This document shows, piece by piece, positions 50,726-61,311 of a DNA stretch of 64,000 nt. The notes beneath the pieces were generated by a model. The model made no database searches. It saw only the letters and a program-made list of their open reading frames with translations, and had not been told where the DNA came from. Source of the DNA: Bin34 sp965219935 (lineage in GTDB: Bacteria; Chloroflexota; Anaerolineae; Caldilineales; Caldilineaceae); contig CBDCOU010000003.1 in assembly GCA_965219935.1 (NCBI GenBank), positions 3,658,001 through 3,722,000 of the forward strand, in the 5' to 3' direction. The translations under genes and the position numbers were made by a program. How positions within the stretch are numbered: position 1 is the first letter of the stretch; each line of letters starts with the position of its first letter.

Positions 50726-51775
50726 ATGAGACCCCTCCGCTTTGCCATCATCGGTGCCGGGAACATCGGCCGTATCCAGGCCGACGCCATTGCCCGGCTC
50801 CCCGATGCAAGCCTGACCGTGGTATGCAACCGGGGTTCAAGGGCGGGCATGGACTTGGCGAAGGCCCACGGTGCCGAATGGATCCCGCACTATCAAGATG
50901 CGGTGCAGCATCCCGAGGTAGATGTCGTGTCCATTTGCACGCCCAGCGGCACGCACGCCGAAATCGCCGAGACCGCGGCTGCAGCCGGCAAGCACCTCCT
51001 GGTGGAGAAACCGCTCGACATCACACTGCCCAGGGTGGATCGCATCCTGTCCGCCGCCAGCTGTGCCAACGTGACCCTGGCGAGTGTGTTCCCATTGCGC
51101 TTCATGAAAGGCGTGCACCAGGCCAAGCAAGCCCTCGATGCCGGGCGACTGGGTCGCCTGACGATGGCCAATGCCCATGTCACATGGTTTCGTCCCCCTT
51201 CCTACTATGAGGTGGGTTGGCGAGGCACCTGGGAGCTGGACGGTGGCGGGGCGCTGATGAACCAGTCGATACACAGCATCGATTTGCTGCAATGGCTGGC
51301 CGGACCGGTGGACTGCGTGTTCGCACGCACCGCGACCCTAAGCCACGACATCAAGACGGAGGACACGGCCGCCGCACTGTTGGAATTTGTCCACGGCGGC
51401 ATGGGGGTGATTCAAGGCGCCACCAGTTGTTGGCCAGGCACTGCGGCGCGGATCGAACTGTATGGAGACCAAGGAACGATTGTGCTGGAGGAGGGGCGGA
51501 TTGTTACGTGGCAGTTGGCCGACGCCGCCGACGAAGAGGAAGCGGCCATGCTGTCCCTGGAGGCGGCTACCGGAAGCGGTTCACAGGATCCCATGGGCGT
51601 CGGCTCCGAGAACCATCGTCTGCAGATCCAGGATCTCATTGAGGCGATACACGGTGATCGGGCCCCGGCCGTCGCCGGGGATGAAGGTCGCAAGGCTGTG
51701 GAGATTGTGCGCGCCATCTACCGTTCCGCCACCACGGGAATGCCTGTGCATCTGCCCTTGGCGGATGATGGCTGA
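50726..51775 (+). CDS. Gfo/Idh/MocA-family NAD(P)-dependent oxidoreductase
   Basis: A 349-residue dehydrogenase acting on a sugar, inositol or related polyol. The Rossmann domain starts RPLRFAIIGAGNIGRIQADA; the catalytic lysine is in KHLLVEKPLDITLP; the C-terminal sheet domain contains GRLGRLTMANAHVTWFRPPS, GGGALMNQSIHSIDLLQWLA (His-x-x-Asp) and GTIVLEEGRI. ATG 50726 is preferred over TTG 50720; AGGA lies about ten bases before it. A fragment of its 3' end is duplicated at 45600-45700. The substrate is unknown; relatives degrade sulfated or rare sugars. Confidence 0.9.
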   Translation: MRPLRFAIIGAGNIGRIQADAIARLPDASLTVVCNRGSRAGMDLAKAHGAEWIPHYQDAVQHPEVDVVSICTPSGTHAEIAETAAAAGKHLLVEKPLDITLPRVDRILSAASCANVTLASVFPLRFMKGVHQAKQALDAGRLGRLTMANAHVTWFRPPSYYEVGWRGTWELDGGGALMNQSIHSIDLLQWLAGPVDCVFARTATLSHDIKTEDTAAALLEFVHGGMGVIQGATSCWPGTAARIELYGDQGTIVLEEGRIVTWQLADAADEEEAAMLSLEAATGSGSQDPMGVGSENHRLQIQDLIEAIHGDRAPAVAGDEGRKAVEIVRAIYRSATTGMPVHLPLADDG

Positions 51776-51832
51776 ATAGTCCAAGCGGAGATCCTCCGAG
51801 ACGCCCCACGTTCCAAGCGGATCCGGGATCGG

Positions 51833-52277
51833 TCAGCCGTAGCCGCGCGTGCAGGCCACGGCCTGCACGGGACACCACCACGGGCCGAACGGCCGGCTGC
51901 CCGTATTGACGACCAAGCCGTATACCTCGCGTTCCGGATAGTGCTGAAACAGTCCGTGGGCGTAGTCGACCATCCGCAGCGTCATTGCGGCATCGGGCCA
52001 CGACTGGAACTCCAGATGCAGCAGGACTTGGTCCTCCCTGGCGGGTGCGCGCCAGGGTCCAAACCAGGTCCCGGTCCCGCCCCTGTTGGTGGGGCGGCTC
52101 CACCGGATCGGTCGTCACGGTGGAACTGGCTGCCAATTCCATGGGTTCGAAACCCTGCAGTTCGGAAAACAGGTTCGAGGCGTGGTACCGGATCAGATCC
52201 CCCACCATGTCCCGTTCGGCGAACAGGGACTTCAGGGTGAGGTCGTGGGAGAAGGTCGGTTCCGGCTGGGATAACAC
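51833..52277 (-). pseudogene. Rpn/PD-(D/E)XK transposase-like nuclease, frameshifted
   Basis: The first frame from GTG 52277 reads FSHDLTLKSLFAERDMVGDL and PMELAASSTVTTD, then DRDLVWTLARTRQ. The next frame continues EDQVLLHLEFQSWPDAAMTL, RMVDYAHGLFQHYPEREVYG and ends CTRGYG at 51833. The D...E-x-Q layout is that of Rpn-family recombination-promoting nucleases. A one-base insertion in the run CAGGGAGGACC (about 52047) breaks the frame just before the catalytic E-x-Q strand. Convergent with the oxidoreductase. Confidence 0.65.
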
Positions 52278-52819
52278 GGCGAGTCCGCTTTGAGATGCAT
52301 CAGCCTAGCCATGGCCTGTGCCGGGCTCAACCCTGCCATTATATGCGAAAATATGATTTCAAATGAATCAGACCCCCTGTTCGTTGTGGACATCCGATAA
52401 CACTTGACGCATCCGTGCCACGGATGCCAAAGGAGGCCGGCGCGGGTTCCTGGCATCGAACAGTGCTCGCGGCTGTTCCCATCGCGGTTGGCAGCAGGAT
52501 GATCGTGTCGAACCGGCCATTATCATCCCACCGTGACGTCTGGCATCCCGGATTGCCGCATGTTCCCGCACCATGTCCTGCAGGCAGTCGGAGGTGCCTG
52601 TTTCCAACCCGCTGTGTCTGCGTTGTAGGACTTGGCAACTACTTCAAAGTAGGATCGGGATCGCGTGCGGATTTCCCTCCCATGAGGAAGTCGTCCCGTC
52701 TACCCCGTGTTTTGGTCACTACAATTCATAGTAGGGGCCGATCCCCATGATTCTGCTCGGTGCCGTCCTGGTTCCTGGTCTGTACCGGGCTTTTCTCTAA
52801 TCCCCGAAGGAGGGGCACT
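52278..52819. other. intergenic region upstream of the TRAP binding protein
   Basis: No gene is supported. An AT-rich pocket near 52340-52365 (minus and plus promoters possible) and a TACAAT box at 52719-52724 are the only regulatory hints. Confidence 0.3.
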
Positions 52820-53938
52820 ATGAATGTGAACCGAAGGAAATTCCTGAGCGGAGCCGCTCTGGCTACCGCTGCGGCGGGAGCTGCCGCGTGCACGGTCACG
52901 CCGGCGGAGCTTGCCGAAATGACCGCGCAGGATCCTTCGCTGCCGGAAATTACATGGCAGATGGCCACCAGTTTTCCGCCGATTGCCGACATCATCGTGG
53001 ACATGTCGGTCACCTTCACTCAGCATGTTGCCGCCATGACCAACGGCAAATTCCGGATTGAACCGCGCCTGGCCGGCGAACTGGCACCGCCCCTGGAAGT
53101 CATGAACGTGGTCGAACAGGGTGCCGTCCAGTCTGGTCTGACCGCGTCCTATTACTTCATCGGCAAGAGTCCGGTGAATGCGTTCGGAACCTCTCTGCCG
53201 TTTGGCTTGACGGCCCGTCAGAACAACGCCTGGTTCTACGAGGGTGACGGTCTGGCCCTGCTGCGCGAGTTCTACGCGGATCGGTTCGGCATCATCCAGT
53301 TCCCGGGCGGAACCTCCGGTGCCCAGATGGGAGGATGGTTCAATCGCGAAATCCGTTCGCTGGATGACATTGTGGGATTGAAGATGCGGATTGCCGGCCT
53401 CGGTGGTCAGGTCATCGATCAACTGGGAGCCACGGTGCAGGTCCTGCCTGGCGGAGAAGTCTTCCAGGCACTTCAATCCGGTGCCATTGACGCCACGGAT
53501 TGGATAGGACCCTACGATGATCTGAAGATGGGATTTCACCAGGTTGCCAGATATTACTACTATCCCGCGTGGTGGGAGCCGGGCGCGCACGGCGAATTCC
53601 AGATCAATCTCGAAGCATGGAACGAACTGCCCGAGGAGTATCAGGCGGCCGTGGAACTGGCGGCCCTGGCCAGCAATGTGATTACCACGTCCCGGTACGA
53701 TGCCAAGAACGCGGAAGCACTGCAGGAACTGAAGACACACGACATTCAGATTCTTCCGTTCCCGGACGACTTCATGCAAGCCGCCGAGATCGCGTCCTTT
53801 GCCACCTACGAAGCGATTGCCGCGCGTGATCCGGATTTCAACACCATCTACCGCAATTGGAACGCCTTCCGGATGAGTATCCAGGAGTGGTTTGGCCTGT
53901 CCGAGGCCGCCATGGTCAACTACCAGTCCGTGCTGTAG
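52820..53938 (+). CDS. TRAP-type transporter solute-binding protein (DctP family), Tat-exported
   Basis: A 372-residue periplasmic-type binding protein. A twin-arginine signal, NRRKFLSGAALATAAAGAAA, ends in Cys, so it is probably a lipoprotein. WQMATSFPPIADIIVDMSVT begins the mature fold; VGLKMRIAGLGGQVIDQLGA carries the conserved Arg that binds carboxylates and PGGEVFQALQSGAIDATDW the second conserved strand. TRAP systems take up organic acids using an ion gradient. GGAGGGG before ATG 52820 fixes the start. DctQ and DctM membrane subunits are absent, so it is an orphan receptor here. A terminator-like hairpin follows. Confidence 0.9.
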   Translation: MNVNRRKFLSGAALATAAAGAAACTVTPAELAEMTAQDPSLPEITWQMATSFPPIADIIVDMSVTFTQHVAAMTNGKFRIEPRLAGELAPPLEVMNVVEQGAVQSGLTASYYFIGKSPVNAFGTSLPFGLTARQNNAWFYEGDGLALLREFYADRFGIIQFPGGTSGAQMGGWFNREIRSLDDIVGLKMRIAGLGGQVIDQLGATVQVLPGGEVFQALQSGAIDATDWIGPYDDLKMGFHQVARYYYYPAWWEPGAHGEFQINLEAWNELPEEYQAAVELAALASNVITTSRYDAKNAEALQELKTHDIQILPFPDDFMQAAEIASFATYEAIAARDPDFNTIYRNWNAFRMSIQEWFGLSEAAMVNYQSVL

Positions 53939-53987
53939 CCGCGTGTCGGGCCGCACTTGCGCCGACGTTGAAGCACTGAAGACAAAT

Positions 53988-54016
53988 CGGGCCTGTTTTT
54001 GCGAAACACAGGCCCG
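53988..54016 (+). terminator. hairpin after the TRAP binding-protein gene
   Basis: CGGGCCTGT (53988-53996) pairs with ACAGGCCCG (54008-54016); three more A-T pairs close the loop around GCG. It starts 50 bases after the stop. No long T-run follows the stem, though four T lie in the loop arm. Confidence 0.55.
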
Positions 54017-54265
54017 TACGGTCTCAGCGCAGGTTGCGCTTATCGGGGATGGTTCGGTTTTCCAAGTGTTTCGGGTGGCCTTTCACAATGCAGCCGGCCC
54101 AACTTCAAGCGCGGGAAGCCGCATGAACTGGTGGTGGCGCATCGTGAACCTCCGGTTCCGGGAATTGCGGGTTCCTCCCACACGGTTGCTTGGTTGCGGC
54201 TGACTGCAGGAGTTGACCTTGTCATCGGGACAGATATAAACCGATTATGGTGTGTCAACCAAGCA

Positions 54266-54838
54266 ATGCATAACCCCAAATTGCCTGCCACCACCCTGAT
54301 CTTGGGAGGTGCTCGATCGGGAAAGAGCACCTTTGCCGAAAAACTCGCAGATCCGGCTGCCCAACCGGTTTATATTGCTACGGCCCAGCCGGATGATGCA
54401 GAGATGGCCGATCGAATTCGGCGCCATCGGGAACGTCGTTCCCCCCACTGGCAGACTTGGGAGATACCTTTGTCAATTGCGGAGGCCATTGCCCGCATCG
54501 ATTCGTCCTATACGGTGGCGGTGGTGGACTGTTTGACTTTGTGGGTTAGCAATCTGATGCATGCCGGAAGGGATGTTGCATCGGAAAGCCAATCCCTGGT
54601 GGAAGCACTGGCCTCCAGTCCCTGTTCCGTGATTTTGGTCTCGAATGAAGTGGGTTCGGGTATCGTTCCCGTCAATGCCTTGGCCCGGGCATTTCGCGAC
54701 CACATGGGGCATTTGCATCAACAATTGGCGGCACAGGCTGACAATGTCTACCTGATCGTTGCCGGTATACCTCTGACCGTCAAGTCATCCGGATCACACA
54801 TCCATCCGTCTGATGTACGGAAAATCACACAACCATAG
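54266..54838 (+). CDS. cobU: adenosylcobinamide kinase / adenosylcobinamide-phosphate guanylyltransferase
   Basis: A 190-residue bifunctional enzyme of the late cobalamin pathway: it phosphorylates adenosylcobinamide and then attaches GMP. The P-loop is LILGGARSGKSTFAEKLAD; YIATAQPDDAEMADRIRRHR carries the conserved His that takes GMP; VDCLTLWVSNLM and LVSNEVGSGIVPVNALARAF are further CobU motifs. ATG 54266 (MHNPKLPATTL) starts right before the fold; the frame is open to 53999. No other cob genes and no recognisable cobalamin riboswitch are near, suggesting a salvage role. Confidence 0.88.
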   Translation: MHNPKLPATTLILGGARSGKSTFAEKLADPAAQPVYIATAQPDDAEMADRIRRHRERRSPHWQTWEIPLSIAEAIARIDSSYTVAVVDCLTLWVSNLMHAGRDVASESQSLVEALASSPCSVILVSNEVGSGIVPVNALARAFRDHMGHLHQQLAAQADNVYLIVAGIPLTVKSSGSHIHPSDVRKITQP

Positions 54839-55042
54839 TGTGAACAGTATTGGGGCAACGTTCTGCCGGCTAGGGACAGCAGGGCGTTGACCAGGTTGTC
54901 ACGGAGCCATAATCGGCCCTGGTCGGACGGGATGCCGCGCCACCATCTTGTGCAACCGCCGGATTGACGCGTTTGGCCGGAATTCCCGCTGCAGGTCGGT
55001 CAGGAAGTTCAGGGCATTGGTCCGCGGAGGCGACTCCGCGCA

Positions 55043-55825
55043 TCAGGCGTAGGCCGCGGTCAGGTCCGCGATGCCTTCCCATTCGCGCCACATGGCCGTA
55101 AAGCCCCCGAGGTCCAGTTCGTCCACGTTGCAGTGCTTGATGCGGCTGATCACCGCGTGGCGTACATGGGGGGACAGGTTGGGTCCGCCCGTGTGCTGAA
55201 TCAGATGGTGGCACAGGAAGGCGTCTCCGGCCCTGCCCGTCAGCATGACGGGTTCGCCGGTCAGGTCCTCAATGTCGGGATCGCCCTGGGTCAGCACTTC
55301 GTGTCCCACTCGCCGAAAGAAGTTGCGGGATTCGATGTGGGATCTGGGCCACACCGTGAAGTTGCCGCTGTAGGGAGCCGGCACGTCCACCAGATAGACG
55401 ACGGCGATGACGGTGAAGTTGCGCAGGTACGAACCCGCGGGGGCGCCGTTGGTGCCGGTCCCGGTCGCATCCAAGTGGCCTTCGATGGGGGATGCTTCGA
55501 TCCCCGGTGCCAGTGGAAAGCGCGCGGCAATCTGCACTTCCTCCACCGGCTGCATGTTGCCGGGCCCCAGCAGGTTCTCGGTCAGGTCCCGGACGGCGGT
55601 GCGGTTGAAGACATCGGTGAGGACCGGGGTGTGGCGCAGTTCGTGGCAGTGGCTGTCCACCCGGTACCGGGTGGGATCCGCCCCGGTCTTGCCCACTTCG
55701 CCGATCGAGTGGTTGATGGCCCGCAACGCGGCGTGGACCATGTTCATGGGCACCGCGGACGGAATGTGGAGAAACCCGTTCTCGATAAATTTTTCTTTCT
55801 GCTGCCGGGTCAGCTGACTCTTCAT
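55043..55825 (-). CDS. phytanoyl-CoA dioxygenase (PhyH) family oxygenase, second copy
   Basis: A 260-residue Fe(II)/2-oxoglutarate oxygenase. LTRQQKEKFIENGFLHIPSA opens the fold; HLDATGTG gives the His-x-Asp iron ligands; AFLCHHLIQHTGGPNLSPHV gives the distal His, and RHAVISRIKH the Arg for 2-oxoglutarate. It is only distantly similar to the enzyme at 5665, so they are not recent duplicates. ATG 55825 has GGAGG about eleven bases upstream; a codon at 55852 is also in frame. Sole gene in its transcript. Confidence 0.85.
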   Translation of the reverse strand: MKSQLTRQQKEKFIENGFLHIPSAVPMNMVHAALRAINHSIGEVGKTGADPTRYRVDSHCHELRHTPVLTDVFNRTAVRDLTENLLGPGNMQPVEEVQIAARFPLAPGIEASPIEGHLDATGTGTNGAPAGSYLRNFTVIAVVYLVDVPAPYSGNFTVWPRSHIESRNFFRRVGHEVLTQGDPDIEDLTGEPVMLTGRAGDAFLCHHLIQHTGGPNLSPHVRHAVISRIKHCNVDELDLGGFTAMWREWEGIADLTAAYA

Positions 55826-56029
55826 CCGATCAATGCCTCCATGCCTGACCATGGGGGGAGTAAAGGGTCGGAGGTGTACCTGTGCGGGAACCTGTCGGTG
55901 GCATCTTCCTCGTGGCGGCGGTCGGTGCCGGGAGCGCCGGCTTCAGGTGTCCGACCGCATCGGCGGCGGGGATTCGTAACGGTCATGCGCGGGTGCCGGT
56001 CCGGCAGCGGAATTGGCGATCCCGGTCGA

Positions 56030-56677
56030 TTACGTACCGTTTGTAGAGGCCTCCTGGCGGAGCGATGTGCTGACCGACCGGCCAATGAGGTCCATTTTGT
56101 TCACCAGATCGATGCGACCCCGCAGGTTGTACAGGTCCGTGGGGTTCAGGATGATTTCGAACAGATTGCAGGAGTCCGCCAGGCATATGATTGCGACATC
56201 GCGCGGGTCGGGAATTTCATCGCTGAACAGGATCCGCATGATGCGCAGCCGCACTTCCTCCACCCACGATCCGTCGGCCATCGGGTAGCGGCGGGACAGG
56301 GAGACCAGCCGGGACAGCAGAATCCGCCCCTCGGTTTCCGACTCGAGGATATTGCGTTTGACCAGGCGGCGCAGGACCCGGCGCCGGATGGCGTTGCCCT
56401 GCCGCGCAAAGTACCGGATCCAGTAGCTGGCGTCATGGATTTCGGTGTCCAGCATCATGTCGTTCAAGGCGAAATCGAGCAACGAGTCGCCGGTCGGAGT
56501 GGAATCGGTCACGACAAGCTGGCGTGGATCCGTGTCGATATGGCCTTCGAGAGCCAGATCCATCAACACGGCTCCTGACAAAACGACATTCAACGTGTGT
56601 GTCGAGATGCGGGTTGTGATGTCCCCGCGTTCCTCGTCCAGTAGGAGCAGCAACACTTCTTCCGCAAACCTCAGCAT
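56030..56677 (-). CDS. GPP34-family (Golgi phosphoprotein 3-like) protein
   Basis: A 215-residue protein of the GPP34 fold. FAEEVLLLLLDEERGDITTR and VVLSGAVLMDLALEGHIDTD are the characteristic opening; LVKRNILESETEGRILLSRL and the late DPRDVAIICLADSCNLFEIIL complete it. In eukaryotes GOLPH3 binds PI4P and glycosyltransferases; in bacteria the role is unknown, though membrane association is plausible. GGAGG eight bases before ATG 56677 supports the start. Single gene. Confidence 0.85.
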   Translation of the reverse strand: MLRFAEEVLLLLLDEERGDITTRISTHTLNVVLSGAVLMDLALEGHIDTDPRQLVVTDSTPTGDSLLDFALNDMMLDTEIHDASYWIRYFARQGNAIRRRVLRRLVKRNILESETEGRILLSRLVSLSRRYPMADGSWVEEVRLRIMRILFSDEIPDPRDVAIICLADSCNLFEIILNPTDLYNLRGRIDLVNKMDLIGRSVSTSLRQEASTNGT

Positions 56678-57385
56678 ATCGAGCCTCCAACAGGCACCTG
56701 CGCGACAAGAAGTCGCTTCTTTGTCACATGAAACTCAGGATTGCTCACCTGGTGATGAGCGAACCAGAGGCGCAACGGAAATCCAAAAACGTATCGGCCC
56801 GGTCGCAACGAGACACCCTCCGAGGTTGGTGAATGGAGGCGGTGTTCAGAAACAACGCGGTGCTCACGACCTAATCCAATTTTCTCTACAGCGCACGGTG
56901 GTACACACCCCAACTTGCGTCATTGTAACTGTGAAAGGCTTGTTCAACGGTCCTGACGTTGGTCTGGGATGATGGACACGGCCGGGTTGCACCGGGACCT
57001 CCGAACAGTAGAGTGCTTCAGCCGCGGACTGTTGGCCAGCCTGAACCAGCGGGAAGTTCCGGGCAGGCCCAAAGAGCACTTGATGGGGGCTCAACGTTCC
57101 CGTGGTCGGCTGTTCGGATTGAATGGAGCCATGTACGCTGCATGCCCGTCGCTTGCACAACATGCTGGAGATTGATGATCAAGCAGGTAGGTTGGGACAT
57201 CCGGACACAGTGACAGCTGTTTGATGTGTGCAGTTTGTCGAGTGGACCTGCATCGGATCGGGCGGGCCGGTGGGGAGGCTGACGACGGGCAATGACCACG
57301 GCATTACGACCACAACACGGCTGTGGCACCCATGGATGGTACAGAGCTTACCTGTCCTCCCTTTGTTGCTTTTGTTATGACTTCA
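56678..57385. other. 700-base region without a supported gene
   Basis: Several short frames on both strands lack motifs and ribosome-binding sites. It lies between the GPP34 start and the operator of the toxin-antitoxin pair. Likely decayed or regulatory sequence. Confidence 0.3.
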
Positions 57386-57409
57386 TGGTCATGACCATGG
57401 TCATGACCA
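57386..57409 (+). promoter_or_regulatory. tandem palindromic operator of the Phd/VapC pair
   Basis: GGTCATGACC occurs twice (57387-57396 and 57399-57408) separated by AT; the whole 24-base stretch is itself a perfect palindrome. It stands 70 bases before the antitoxin start, next to a TATGAT box (57419-57424). Phd/YefM antitoxins autoregulate by binding such repeated palindromes. Confidence 0.65.
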
Positions 57410-57478
57410 CTGTTTGCTGTATGATGTGTACACTACATGCAGTACAACGAAACAGGTTCACTTGACAGGTGCCTCGAT

Positions 57479-57760
57479 ATGAGCACGTACAGTGGTGGCC
57501 TCGGCCACAGTCTCACCATAACAGCCTCGGAATTCAAGGCCAAGTGCCTGAAGTTGATGGACGGAGTTGCCGAGCACGGCGGCGAGATCGTCATCACCAA
57601 GCGCGGCGAACCGGTTGCGAAGATGATTGCCTATCGGAAACGGCCCAAGTCTCTCTTTGGCATCGACAAGGACAGGCTGAAGATTCATGGCGACATCATG
57701 TCCCCGATCGACGTGGAGTGGGAAGCCGATGTCAATCCTGATCGGGTGCTCAATCCGTGA
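57479..57760 (+). CDS. Phd/YefM-type antitoxin
   Basis: A 93-residue antitoxin. SLTITASEFKAKCLKLMDGV is the Phd N-terminal DNA-binding unit and EIVITKRGEPVAKMI its beta hairpin; the C-terminal half (ERFGIDKDR-like segment SLFGIDKDRLKIHGDIMSPI) wraps the toxin. ATG 57479 is used because AGGTG lies upstream and the fold starts soon after; ATG 57437 is an alternative. The stop overlaps the toxin GTG by four bases. A palindromic operator lies upstream. Confidence 0.85.
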   Translation: MSTYSGGLGHSLTITASEFKAKCLKLMDGVAEHGGEIVITKRGEPVAKMIAYRKRPKSLFGIDKDRLKIHGDIMSPIDVEWEADVNPDRVLNP

Positions 57761-58155
57761 TCCTGCTGGATACTCACGCTGCTCTGTGGCTGAGAAGTGG
57801 TGATGCCCGGCTTGGAGCGGCGGTTCGTGTCGAAATCCAACGGGCTTGGGAAGCTGATGCCGTTGCGATATCAGCCATCTCGTTCTGGGAAATGGCAATG
57901 CTCCGCATGAAAGGGCGCATCAGCTTTCCCGACGACATGCTCCGGTGGCGGCTGGAGCAGTTGAACCAGGGCCTGATTGAACTTCCCGTGGATGGCGAGA
58001 TAGCCATACGTGCCAACGAATTGGCGGGATTTCACAAGGATCCCGCCGACCGAATTATCGTCGCCACTGCCTTAAACGGCCATGTGTTGGTCACGGCGGA
58101 CCAGAAGATCCTGGAATGGCCTGGCGACCTGCACCGCTTGGATGCCACCCAATGA
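57757..58155 (+). CDS. PIN-domain toxin (VapC-like)
   Basis: A 132-residue PIN nuclease. MILLDTHAALWLRSGDARLG holds the first Asp; AISAISFWEMAMLRMKGRIS the Glu; HKDPADRIIVATALNGHVLV and TADQKILEW the last two acidic residues. The pattern belongs to the VapC subgroup usually paired with Phd-type antitoxins, which cleaves specific RNAs. GTG 57757 overlaps the antitoxin stop. All catalytic residues are present, so the pair appears functional, unlike the higBA remnant and the nonsense-bearing ImmA pair in this window. Confidence 0.87.
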   Translation: MILLDTHAALWLRSGDARLGAAVRVEIQRAWEADAVAISAISFWEMAMLRMKGRISFPDDMLRWRLEQLNQGLIELPVDGEIAIRANELAGFHKDPADRIIVATALNGHVLVTADQKILEWPGDLHRLDATQ

Positions 58156-58842
58156 GGACAGTCCGAGCACACGCAAGCGGGGATCTGACGGATAGCAGCG
58201 GGCGGTGTGGTTGGGAGGTGTGGCAGGAATAGGACTGGATGTCGATGTATCCCGATTCGGTTACAGTAGGGATTGGGACACTTGCGAGACGCTGTTACGC
58301 ATCCATGTCCGGATCTGGAGGGCTTTCGGACAACGAACCCCGAGGTGGGAGTTTCGCCAAGCACCCTCTTTCCTGGGCAGGGAGGGTACCAGTCGGCTGC
58401 ACCCTGTTCCGGCAGGGCCGCATTTGCATCAAAGACTGCGGTTCGGACAACGGACCGGTTTCAAGGATTGTCCCTTGGCCGCGCAAAGTAGCATGCGAGG
58501 CGCAACGGGCCATGTTGTTTGCCATCCAAGCCTGTATGTTCTGTCATGAATGGCACACCGTATTTCTTGGGTTGCGGCCAAGGCCATCCAATCACCGCGG
58601 CCGTGCATGGAAACCAACCCCTGCCATCCCACCGAAACTCCTCAAGGTGGCTGAACGGCCGGACAGCCCCAATCGGCACAGAACGATCCCGCGATCGACA
58701 GCCGATCTGATATACGATCTATGGGTTGCCGCCGCCCCGGTCGCGGCACAGCCGCGCAGGCGTATGACGGGAACCGGGATGGGATTCCGCATTCTGCCGG
58801 ATGCCCCAAGTGGAAACCGACCAGAGACACCAGGAGGACAAC
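58156..58842. other. intergenic region upstream of katG
   Basis: No gene is supported; frames are short and without motifs. It should contain the katG promoter. No OxyR- or Fur-like box could be identified with confidence. Confidence 0.3.
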
Positions 58843-61030
<2,188 letters not shown>

Positions 61031-61035
<5 letters not shown>

Positions 61036-61052
61036 TGCCGGCCGGCATCACA
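61031..61052 (+). repeat. 22-bp palindrome overlapping the katG stop
   Basis: TGTGATGCCGG followed by its complement; perfect, including the TGA stop. May act in transcription termination or mRNA stability. Confidence 0.5.
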
Positions 61053-61094
61053 GGCTCCCGGCAACCATACCCGACAGGGACCAATAAGGGAAGT

Positions 61095-61122
61095 GCACGA
61101 GCGGCCATAAGGCCGCTCGTGC
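61095..61122 (+). terminator. 12-bp perfect hairpin downstream of katG
   Basis: GCACGAGCGGCC, loop ATAA, GGCCGCTCGTGC. Very stable but without a T-run. Position 60 bases after katG suggests a terminator. Confidence 0.55.
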
Positions 61123-61311
61123 GTCGCACATCAAAGATTTGCACGGTGAGACATTGCATTGGCGGAGCGCTTGGCTTCAGATGGCGGCTCCGGACGTGCA
61201 AGGCCGCCTGAATTCTGGCCCAGTGGCGGACCTGGCATGGTTCCTGAGCGGGAACCGAGACCGGGCTGCCATTTCCACCTCCTGGATGCGCATGCGCAAT
61301 GGATTGGTTCG

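Noticed and set aside
52140..52160. tRNA T-arm-like GGGTTCGAAACCC
   Set aside because: It lies in the coding frame of the Rpn-like nuclease (codons for GFEP on the minus strand) and no acceptor or anticodon stem can be drawn around it.
53939..54265. Cobalamin riboswitch before cobU
   Set aside because: No B12-box-like core was recognised; only a hairpin ending the previous gene is visible.
57361..57420. CRISPR-like short repeats (GGTCATGACC twice)
   Set aside because: Only two adjoining palindromic units without spacers; they fit an antitoxin operator.
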